This document shows, in pieces, positions 1-5,448 of a stretch of DNA of 6,523 nt. This DNA comes from Chitinophagaceae bacterium (lineage in GTDB: Bacteria; Bacteroidota; Bacteroidia; Chitinophagales; Chitinophagaceae): contig JAEUVW010000308.1 in the NCBI GenBank assembly GCA_016786525.1, positions 1 through 6,523 of the forward strand, given 5' to 3'. The position numbers and the translations under genes are program-made. Within the stretch, counting starts at the first letter, position 1; each line of letters opens with the position of its first letter. The notes under the pieces are model-generated. The model made no database searches. It saw only the letters and a program-made list of their open reading frames with translations, and was not told the origin of the DNA.

Positions 1-1
1 A

Positions 2-385
2 CTGAATGCCCTGTATTACATCAGCCCCGATTGGCAGGCCGCAAACGGCGGCAACCTCGAGCTCTGGAGCGAGTCGATGGGCGAGCGCAAAGAGATCACT
101 GCGGCCTTCAACAGGCTGATCATGATGGAGACCAATACGACATCCATACATTCCGTCAATAAAGTAGTGAAGCAGGGCGGCGTACGGGCCTGCATTTCCA
201 ACTACTATTTTTCACAGCAACCCACAGGCGGGGCGTCTTATATCCATAAGACCACCTTCTTTGCACGGCCCGAAGACGGGCCGGGAAAAAAGCTGCGCCT
301 GTTTGCAGAGGCCATGCTGAAGCGCCTGTTCTCCGGGCTGATTACCAACAAAGTCAAATCGACCAAACACCGCAGGGAGCATTAG
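2..385 (+). CDS. 2OG-Fe(II) oxygenase (prolyl 4-hydroxylase-like), C-terminal part; 5' end outside window
   Basis: The open frame runs in from the left edge and ends at TAG 383-385, giving 127 residues. The segment LNALYYISPDW...GGNLELW (about residues 1-22) is typical of the double-stranded beta-helix core of prolyl-4-hydroxylase-type dioxygenases. These enzymes use Fe(II) and 2-oxoglutarate to hydroxylate a protein or small molecule. H50, in TTSIHSVNKV, is the expected distal iron-binding histidine. R62, in VRACISNYYFS, is the expected 2-oxoglutarate-binding arginine. The HxD half of the iron site should lie upstream of the window and cannot be checked. The tail (about 100-127) is basic. 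No gene follows on the same strand, so this appears to be the last gene of its unit, converging on the minus-strand fic gene. The substrate cannot be told from the sequence. Confidence 0.82.
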   Translation: MNALYYISPDWQAANGGNLELWSESMGERKEITAAFNRLIMMETNTTSIHSVNKVVKQGGVRACISNYYFSQQPTGGASYIHKTTFFARPEDGPGKKLRLFAEAMLKRLFSGLITNKVKSTKHRREH

Positions 386-548
386 GGCAGATGACGCATT
401 CTGGTACAAATCCCTACGGGATGACATTCGCGAGAGGGTATGCTTTCCTCGCATCAGGCGGGGAATAGTTTCCTTTTATGTGCGGGAACGTCTGTCCTGC
501 CTTAGTGGGGGGTAGGTTTGGCAATGGTACGATCTGGCAATTGATTTG

Positions 549-579
549 AAAAATATGCTCGTCTGCAATTGCAGACGAG
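549..579 (-). terminator. Candidate intrinsic terminator of fic (perfect palindrome plus T-tract)
   Basis: Bases 558-579 form a perfect palindrome with 11-base arms. It can fold into a 9-bp stem closed by an AATT loop. Read on the minus strand it is followed by CATATTTTTC (557-548), a moderate T-tract. It begins 57 bases beyond the fic stop codon at 637-639, the right side and a plausible distance for terminating fic. The T-tract starts four bases after the stem, which is weaker than the classic layout. The palindrome could instead bind a dimeric protein. Confidence 0.5.
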
Positions 580-594
580 GCCGACGTGCGTGCT

Positions 595-627
595 TCCCCT
601 CCTATGGAGGGGTTAGGGGTGGGTTTG
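595..627. repeat. G-rich hairpin repeat, possibly a dispersed Bacteroidota intergenic element
   Basis: CCCCTCC (596-602) pairs with GGAGGGG (606-612) around a TAT loop. It is followed by TTAGGGGTGGGTTTG. From memory, a short C-rich/G-rich hairpin followed by an AGGGGTGGG tail recurs between genes in many Bacteroidota genomes. Only one copy is present here, so its repetitive nature cannot be shown from this window. There is no T-tract on either side, so it is a poor terminator by itself. Confidence 0.4.
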
Positions 628-636
628 AAGTGACCA

Positions 637-1743
637 TTACAACTCTGTGTTCAATTGATAACTGGTGCTCCTGCCCCCCGCAGCCTCCTTCAGCAGCACG
701 CCACGCCGCACCAGGTCCTGGATATCGCGCGTAGCGGTGTCCTGCGAACATTTGGCTATGTTTGCCCATTTGGATGAAGTCAGTTTCCCGACAAAATGAT
801 CTGACAGTTTGTTCAGCATCAGGCGTTGCCGTTCGTTGATATCCCGCGTACCGGGATGCTCCCAGAGCCGGGCTTTTTTCAAGACGGCATCCAGCAGTTC
901 GCCGGAGTGCGACAGGGCCCTGTTGCAGCATTCCAGGAACCATTTCAGCCAGGGTGTGATGTTCATGTCTCCCTTCTGCGTGGATTCCAGCATATCGTAA
1001 TACTCTTTCCGTTCGGTACGGATCTGTGCCGACAAGCTGTAAAAGCGGCGGGTACTGTTGTCTGCCCTGGCCAGCTGCATATCCGTGATAGCCCTGGCGA
1101 TACGCCCGTTGCCATCGTCGAAGGGATGTATGGTCACAAACCAAAGATGCGCCAGGCCCGCTGTCAGTACAGGATCTAAAGAGTTAAGGCCGTTAAACCA
1201 GTGGAGGAATTGACCCATCTCTTCGTCCAGCAGTTCGGCATCCGGCGCCTGGAAATGCACCTTTTCGCGACCCATAGGCCCGGAGACTACCTGCATCGGG
1301 TCGTCTTTGGTATTCGTGCGCCATTGCCCCACTACTAATTGCTGCATGCCGCTTCTGCCGGAGGGAAACAGGGAGCTATGCCAGCCAAAAAGGCGTTCCG
1401 CCGTCAGGGGCTCGCTATAGCGCTGTGTGGCATCCAGCATCATGTCCACCACACCATCCACATGCCGGTCCGAAGGTACAAGTCCCGCCACTTCGATGCC
1501 CAGGCGGCGAGCGATAGACGAACGTACCTGGTCAGGGTTCAGCAATTCTCCTTCGATTTCGCTGGACTTCAGCACATCCTGGGTAAAGGTTTGCAGGGTA
1601 GCCTCTTCCTGCAGGTTAAACCCCAATGCTTCCATTCTGCCATACAGGCGCCCCTGCAGGTAGCGTACTTCAGTCAGTAAGTCTACCAGTTCATTTTCCT
1701 CCCAGGAAAAGCGGGGCCATTCCTTTCTTTGATGGATATACAT
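637..1743 (-). CDS. Fic-family protein adenylyltransferase with DUF4172 N-terminus and winged-helix C-terminus
   Basis: The product is 368 residues, a normal length for DUF4172-Fic-wHTH proteins. The N-terminal region (about 1-85, from YIHQRKEWPRFSW to VRSSIARRLG) matches my memory of DUF4172. It contains S60-S-E-I-E64-G65, which fits the class II inhibitory motif (S/T)xxxE(G/N); E64 would block ATP gamma-phosphate placement. The catalytic loop HPFDDGNGRIAR (206-217) is a complete Fic motif, HPFx(D/E)GNGRxxR, with H206 as base, so AMP transfer to a target hydroxyl is expected. Residues about 300-368 look like a winged helix (KWANIAKCSQDTATRDIQDL, then a basic wing), suggesting DNA binding. 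The ATG at 1743 directly follows a GGAG-containing repeat copy. The gene lies 123 bases after the glycosyltransferase stop and probably has its own promoter. The target protein is unknown. No separate antitoxin gene is adjacent, which fits intramolecular inhibition. Confidence 0.93.
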   Translation of the reverse strand: MYIHQRKEWPRFSWEENELVDLLTEVRYLQGRLYGRMEALGFNLQEEATLQTFTQDVLKSSEIEGELLNPDQVRSSIARRLGIEVAGLVPSDRHVDGVVDMMLDATQRYSEPLTAERLFGWHSSLFPSGRSGMQQLVVGQWRTNTKDDPMQVVSGPMGREKVHFQAPDAELLDEEMGQFLHWFNGLNSLDPVLTAGLAHLWFVTIHPFDDGNGRIARAITDMQLARADNSTRRFYSLSAQIRTERKEYYDMLESTQKGDMNITPWLKWFLECCNRALSHSGELLDAVLKKARLWEHPGTRDINERQRLMLNKLSDHFVGKLTSSKWANIAKCSQDTATRDIQDLVRRGVLLKEAAGGRSTSYQLNTEL

Positions 1744-1866
1744 CTATTCTCCGCAAAGTTTGCGGTAAATGTACGGTATTCTCCGCAGATTTGCTATTAT
1801 TCTCCGCAAAAAATGCGGAGAATAGCCCTCTTATTCTCCGCAAAATGATTTGTAGGGTAAATATTT
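1744..1866 (-). promoter_or_regulatory. fic upstream regulatory region with array of TATTCTCCGCA boxes
   Basis: The word TATTCTCCGCA occurs exactly at 1745-1755, 1777-1787, 1798-1808 and 1832-1842, and exactly inverted at 1814-1824. A degenerate inverted copy (TTTGCGGTAAAT) lies at 1759-1770. Starts of the direct copies are 32, 21 and 34 bases apart, close to 3, 2 and 3 helical turns. The pair at 1798-1824 is a perfect inverted repeat with 11-base arms and an AAAAA spacer. The pair at 1745-1770 is an imperfect one. On the minus strand, TACATTTA (1773-1766) resembles the Bacteroidota -7 element TAnnTTTG, but no matching -33 box is found, so the promoter position is uncertain. The array is best read as operator sites for fic, perhaps bound by the Fic winged helix itself. 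No protein is proposed for this stretch. Confidence 0.7.
1798..1824. repeat. Perfect inverted repeat, 11-base arms, core of the fic operator array
   Basis: Arms TATTCTCCGCA (1798-1808) and TGCGGAGAATA (1814-1824) flank five A residues. The centre-to-centre spacing of the GCGG cores, about 11-12 bases, suits a dimeric helix-turn-helix protein on one face of DNA. It could also fold as a hairpin in a read-through transcript from the glycosyltransferase operon. No T-tract follows on the minus strand, so a terminator role is unlikely. Confidence 0.75.
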
Positions 1867-3003
1867 TTATAAATTGATCAGTGCGATCAGCCTGGATACT
1901 TTGCCGGTATTATCATAGATACGGTTCAGCTCTGTCGCTCTTTGGTCGATATCCTGTTGCGTAAAGGGATGTTGCATTAAGTCTTTTATCTTGTCTGCGA
2001 ATTGCAGCGGTGTTTCGGCTTGTTCACAGACGGCATCCAAACCGGTTCCGTACAGCATAGCCTTGTTCGCCAATACAAAGCGCCCGGCATATAGGGCGTA
2101 CAGCAGTTTCAGCTTCAGGCCGCTGGCCTGGAAAGTCGGCAACACATGAACCTGTGCTGCTGCGATCAGTTCCTGCATTTTTTCTTCTTCCGGATTGGCG
2201 ATGAGCCTGATGTGGCCGTGTGCGGCGCAGGCTGCAATAATTTTCGGATGAGGGTTGCGCCCGGCAATGACAAGAGGGATGTCCATGGCAGCGAAAACTT
2301 CACGGACCAGGAACAAGGCTACTTCTATATTCTCCGGATGCCCGAGGTTGCCCTGGTACAGGCAATAAGTACCTTGTCCCGCCTGTGACCGTATTTTATC
2401 GAAAGGATGAAAGCCTGCAAGGTACACAACCGGCTTCCCAGGATACAAGGTTTTAAAGAACTCCGTATCCTTTTGCGAGATCGGCGCCAGGTAATCCGCA
2501 GCCTGCAGCCTGTTTTCAAAACGGCGCAGCAAAGCGGCCTCTGCCCGGAAGTAAAGTTTTTTTAAAGGATTGCCTGTTCTGTCTGCCAGCAGCGAATAGT
2601 ATTGCTGCTCCACGTTCTGGTTGCGGAGTATTTTTTTTCTGCCGGCAAGCGACGGCTCGTTCAACAGGTAACAACAATGGATGCCTTCAAAAATAATCGG
2701 TGCATCGACACGAAGCAGGTTGGGCAGCAGATGCTTATCGCGGCGCGAGTACATCATATAGGGCAAGGAAAGCGACAGCCCGGCCAGGCCGGTTTTCCTT
2801 TTGTAATAGTGCACTTCTTTGCAATACTGCTCCAGTTCCGGCGCCTCGTCGCGGCCATACTGGAAGCAATGCAGGTAAATCTCTATATCCGCTTGCGCCA
2901 GTTGCCTGATGGTGTAGAACACATCGATCATCCCGCCATAGTCGGCAGGGTAAGGTACATCCGAAGAGATGAGGTGAACGGCGTTATGAACTGATCCGGG
3001 CAT
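1867..3003 (-). CDS. Glycosyltransferase, GT4-like (GT-B fold)
   Basis: The product is 378 residues from the ATG at 3003. The frame stays open for 31 more codons to an ATG at 3096, but those residues lie over the end of the preceding gene and do not resemble a family N-terminus. The chosen start leads straight into the first beta strand, VHLISSDVPYPADYGG (about 9-24), with the glycine-containing acceptor-side loop. The C-terminal nucleotide-sugar domain begins near YQGNLGHPENIEVA (216-229). It continues with VIAGRNPHPK and PTFQASGLKLKLL (289-301), the region that usually contacts the donor. No transmembrane segment or signal peptide is seen, so a cytoplasmic or membrane-associated role is expected. 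The likely job is adding one sugar to a surface glycan or lipid-linked precursor. Donor and acceptor are unknown. It overlaps the preceding glycosyltransferase gene by 20 bases, with only a weak GGA Shine-Dalgarno, suggesting translational coupling. Confidence 0.85.
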   Translation of the reverse strand: MPGSVHNAVHLISSDVPYPADYGGMIDVFYTIRQLAQADIEIYLHCFQYGRDEAPELEQYCKEVHYYKRKTGLAGLSLSLPYMMYSRRDKHLLPNLLRVDAPIIFEGIHCCYLLNEPSLAGRKKILRNQNVEQQYYSLLADRTGNPLKKLYFRAEAALLRRFENRLQAADYLAPISQKDTEFFKTLYPGKPVVYLAGFHPFDKIRSQAGQGTYCLYQGNLGHPENIEVALFLVREVFAAMDIPLVIAGRNPHPKIIAACAAHGHIRLIANPEEEKMQELIAAAQVHVLPTFQASGLKLKLLYALYAGRFVLANKAMLYGTGLDAVCEQAETPLQFADKIKDLMQHPFTQQDIDQRATELNRIYDNTGKVSRLIALINL

Positions 3004-4081
3004 AAGTGTCCAATAATGTTTTTTCCTGCATCTGCCAGCAATAGACTTCGCGTGCGCCCAGGCAGTTTTGTTCCAGCCTTTGGTGATACGCTTCATCTGC
3101 CAGCAGGCGGTTCAGCGCTGCGGCAATGTTTTCCGGGTTCGGTTCGTCCAGTAAAGTAGCGATCTCAAACTGAGCATTCACTTTTTCATATTCAGGATAC
3201 AGGTTGCAGACCTGTGGTACTGCAGCGTGCATATAGTCGAAAAAGCGGTTGGCCATACTGAGGCGGTTGCTCAGGCTGGTATCTTCGAACAGGGTAATGC
3301 CTGCCCAGGCGCTGAGCGTGTACCGGCGCAGTTCTTCAGGCGGTACATAGCCTTTAAAAGTGACCTTGTGCTCCAGTTTGTATTGTGCCACCAGGGCTTT
3401 TGTTTCTTCAAAAAAATTGCCTTCCCCGCAGATGATCAGCGGAGCGTCTACAAACTGCATGGCCGGGATCAGCTGCTCGAAGCGGCGGCCCACATTCACG
3501 GCTCCCTGGTACAGGATATATTTTTCTTTCTTTTCGGGAATCGTCAAAGGCTTTAAGACTGTAGCATTCCTGACCACACCATAGCGGACACCGTACTTCC
3601 GCTTAAACTCTTCTGCATAGCATTCGCCTATGGTGTATCCTACGGGGAAATTCGGTACCGTATGCCTTTCGATCCACAGCCACATCCTGTGAACGGAAGG
3701 GCGACTGATCACTTCTTTCAGTTCGGTAAATAATTCATGCGCATCGTACACCCTTTTTTTGCCCCGGATGCGGGAGGCATAATACACAGGCATGATCGTG
3801 TCCAGGTCGATGGCGCAGAAGATATCCGCTTTGCGGAACAGCAACACGAAAAAAAGTTTGATCCAGTAGTCAACATACATCAGTTTGCCTTTTTCGGCAA
3901 TGATCGGTATGCGCAATTGTTTGAACGGCCGTGGTACCAGTGCCTTGCTGTTTTTCTTTTTGAAGCCGATCAGCGATACCTCGTAGCCCGCATTGGCCAG
4001 CGCCGTGCAAATCCGGATCATGCGCTGGTCGTAGTTCAGGTCGTTGGTTACCGTGCAGACAATGCGTGTTTTTTTTGCCAT
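2984..4081 (-). CDS. Glycosyltransferase, GT4-like (GT-B fold)
   Basis: The product is 365 residues. The N-terminal domain opens with RIVCTVTNDLNYDQRMIRIC (6-25) and AGYEVSLIGF (31-40), a signature I associate with Bacteroidota GT4-like transferases. AIDLDTIMPVYY (90-101) and YDAHELFTE (112-120) follow. The donor domain starts at YILYQGAVNVGRRFEQLI (188-205), with LIICGEGNFFEE (215-226), TFKGYVPPEEL (241-251) and a late NRFFDYMHAAVPQV (278-291), where the donor-binding acidic residue region normally lies. The ATG at 4081 shares its A with the upstream TGA (TGATG). It has an AAAGG Shine-Dalgarno seven bases ahead, so it is coupled to the formyltransferase. A hydrophobic stretch near 73-83 (WIKLFFVLLF) fits a membrane-facing helix and is not a clear transmembrane span. 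The product probably transfers a sugar in surface-glycan assembly. The substrate is not readable from sequence. Confidence 0.87.
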   Translation of the reverse strand: MAKKTRIVCTVTNDLNYDQRMIRICTALANAGYEVSLIGFKKKNSKALVPRPFKQLRIPIIAEKGKLMYVDYWIKLFFVLLFRKADIFCAIDLDTIMPVYYASRIRGKKRVYDAHELFTELKEVISRPSVHRMWLWIERHTVPNFPVGYTIGECYAEEFKRKYGVRYGVVRNATVLKPLTIPEKKEKYILYQGAVNVGRRFEQLIPAMQFVDAPLIICGEGNFFEETKALVAQYKLEHKVTFKGYVPPEELRRYTLSAWAGITLFEDTSLSNRLSMANRFFDYMHAAVPQVCNLYPEYEKVNAQFEIATLLDEPNPENIAAALNRLLADEAYHQRLEQNCLGAREVYCWQMQEKTLLDTYARISS

Positions 4082-4824
4082 CAGAACGCCTTTGTAAAAT
4101 AGATTTTCTGATCGGCAACTTCACAATAAGGGGGTTCAAATCCCGGCATCATGGTGGCGCGGATATGACGTTTGATCTTCTCTTCGTCCCATTCGAGGTC
4201 TATGCGTTTGATGTCTACGATCTCGTGCCGGTAATGCAATGAGGTGCCTTTGGATGGGATGAGATCCTGCTGCGGTACCGGGCGGAAATTACCGCTGATC
4301 ACATGGGCCAGGGTTTGCCGGAACAGTTTGATCGAAGCCGTGTAAGTCAGGTCATAGAGCTGGCTGACCCAGCATTTTTTGGGGATGTCGAAGCGCTTCT
4401 GGAACAGGATATCGCCATGGTCAATACGGCTGTCCATCTGGTGTATGGTGGTGCCGAATTCTTCTTTGCCGTCGATGATCGCAAAGGAGAATTGGTTGCT
4501 GCCCCGGTATTCGGGCAGGGGTGCCATGTGCAGGTTCACGGCAATTTGCTTTGCTTTTGCAATATGCTCCGCCTTTAAGATCTGGTGATATTGAACCGAG
4601 TACAGGATGTCGCATTCGGGGAGTTCCTCCAGGGAAGGGATCAAAGGAATATTGTGCGCTGCGGCCACCTGCTTCAGATCGCTGTTGCCCTCAAATTCAG
4701 ATCGGCTTTGTGTGAGCAGGCCGGTGACTTGTATGCCTAATTGCTCCTGTTGGGCAATAAGGTATTGAAAGCAATCGTAGCCAATCGGTTTAGAACCCAG
4801 GAAAATAACGCGTTTTTGCTCCAT
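4081..4824 (-). CDS. Formyltransferase of the Fmt superfamily, possibly a sugar N-formyltransferase
   Basis: The product is 247 residues from the ATG at 4824. A TTG 18 bases upstream is in frame but adds only LLLRF-type residues. The N-terminal Formyl_trans_N fold starts at KRVIFLGSKPIGYDCFQYLI. The catalytic triad is visible: N97 and H99 in VNLHMAPLPEYRG, and D135 in RIDHGDIL. Their spacing equals that of E. coli Fmt (N106, H108, D144), so N10-formyltetrahydrofolate-dependent formyl transfer is expected. The protein is shorter than methionyl-tRNA formyltransferase (about 315 residues) and has only a short C-terminal part (IDLEWDEEKIKRHIRA). It is also fused by TGATG overlap to two glycosyltransferase genes. 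Both points favour formylation of an amino group on a nucleotide sugar. No amino-sugar aminotransferase is in the window, so the substrate must come from elsewhere. Another amine substrate is possible. Confidence 0.85.
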   Translation of the reverse strand: MEQKRVIFLGSKPIGYDCFQYLIAQQEQLGIQVTGLLTQSRSEFEGNSDLKQVAAAHNIPLIPSLEELPECDILYSVQYHQILKAEHIAKAKQIAVNLHMAPLPEYRGSNQFSFAIIDGKEEFGTTIHQMDSRIDHGDILFQKRFDIPKKCWVSQLYDLTYTASIKLFRQTLAHVISGNFRPVPQQDLIPSKGTSLHYRHEIVDIKRIDLEWDEEKIKRHIRATMMPGFEPPYCEVADQKIYFTKAF

Positions 4825-4859
4825 AAAGCGTAAAAGTAACAAGCAAATGCGACAAAAAC

Positions 4860-5378
4860 TCAGCCGTCTCTGCGGATCACGTATTTGAGCAACATCTCGT
4901 TGGTCTGCGGCCAGGGCATTTCCTCCTGCAGCGACAGGCCGGTTTTTTCCAGTAGCCGGATAGAATTACTGTTCTCGGGTAAAGTGATGGCCCACAATTC
5001 ATTCAGCTTAAAATGCTCAAAGGCAAGCTGCACAGTAGCTGCGGCACACTCATAGGCCAGGCCTTTGCCCGTATATTCCGGCAGGAACGCAAAGCCGATA
5101 TCGGGATGATCCAATGTGTCCCTTTTGATGATGCCGCACATGCCTACCGGGACATCCTGGTCTTTTAAGGACGCCAGCCAGAGGCCGTAGCCGTGTTGCC
5201 GGTAGCTGCTGATCGGCCCGTTTTGCAAATAGGCTTCCGCATCGCTGAGGGTATGGACATTCCGGTCGCCGATATATCTGATCCAGGATTCCGTATTGAG
5301 CAGGCGCAGGATAAAGGCAGCATCACCGGGTGTAAATTCCCGGAGGCTCAAACGCGTTGTCGTAAGGATGGGCTCCAT
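4860..5378 (-). CDS. GNAT-family N-acetyltransferase (RimJ/RimL-like, Acetyltransf_3)
   Basis: The product is 172 residues, the usual single-domain size. It opens with ILTTTRLSLREFTPGDAAFI, the typical beginning of RimJ/RimL-type acetyltransferases. Motif A is DIGFAFLPEYTGKGLAYEC (93-111), in which the E-Y-T-G-K-G loop should bind the acetyl-CoA pyrophosphate. The NSNSIRLLEKTGL segment (136-148) is the classic motif B region. The reaction is acetyl transfer from acetyl-CoA to an amine. The acceptor may be a protein N-terminus or a small molecule and is unknown. The gene begins only 16 bases past the T-tract of the terminator at 5395-5426 and ends 35 bases before the formyltransferase start, so it may head that transcript. 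Modification of an amino sugar in the same pathway is possible but speculative. Confidence 0.88.
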   Translation of the reverse strand: MEPILTTTRLSLREFTPGDAAFILRLLNTESWIRYIGDRNVHTLSDAEAYLQNGPISSYRQHGYGLWLASLKDQDVPVGMCGIIKRDTLDHPDIGFAFLPEYTGKGLAYECAAATVQLAFEHFKLNELWAITLPENSNSIRLLEKTGLSLQEEMPWPQTNEMLLKYVIRRDG

Positions 5379-5394
5379 ACTGCAATGCTACGAT

Positions 5395-5426
5395 AAAAAA
5401 ATATCCTGTGCGCAGGCACAGGATAT
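5395..5426 (-). terminator. Intrinsic terminator of the DsbA-family gene
   Basis: ATATCCTGTGC (5401-5411) and GCACAGGATAT (5416-5426) form an 11-bp stem with a GCAG loop. On the minus strand the stem is followed directly by a run of T residues (5400-5395). The hairpin begins 22 bases after the DsbA-family stop codon at 5449-5451. This is a textbook rho-independent layout, and it lies just ahead of the acetyltransferase start at 5378. Confidence 0.87.
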
Positions 5427-5448
5427 CTCATCAGTAAAATAGGCGGGC

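Larger units (their letters stand above)
386..636. other. Intergenic region between convergent oxygenase and fic genes
   Basis: These 251 bases hold no convincing gene. They contain a small inverted repeat, ATCCC/GGGAT (410-414 and 418-422), about 25 bases after the oxygenase stop. It lacks a T-tract, so it is at best a weak end signal for that gene. They also contain a perfect palindrome at 558-579 and a G-rich hairpin repeat at 595-627, both listed separately. The stretch from about 430 to 545 shows nothing I can interpret. Confidence 0.6.

Noticed and set aside
410..422. Terminator for the oxygenase gene
   Set aside because: The stem is only 5 bp (ATCCC/GGGAT) and no T-tract follows on the + strand.
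602..1144. Open frame of 180 codons on the minus strand
   Set aside because: It lies almost wholly inside fic in a different frame, shows no recognisable domain, and fic has an unmistakable catalytic motif there.
1745..1842. CRISPR-like direct repeat array
   Set aside because: The repeats are only 11 bases, intervals are irregular (32, 21, 34), one copy is inverted and no cas gene is present. The layout fits operator boxes better.
1626..1877. Small + strand gene across the fic upstream region
   Set aside because: Its second half is merely the translated repeat array and its first half is antisense to fic. No family resemblance or ribosome-binding site was seen.
3004..3096. N-terminal extension of the second glycosyltransferase
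   Set aside because: The frame is open, but the extra 31 residues are basic, lie over the end of the upstream gene and precede the normal first beta strand of the family.
4831..4859. Promoter for the formyltransferase
   Set aside because: TACTTTTA (4838-4831) resembles a -7 box, but the TTTG upstream is only 14 bases away, too close for the usual Bacteroidota spacing, and the 35-base gap fits an operon.
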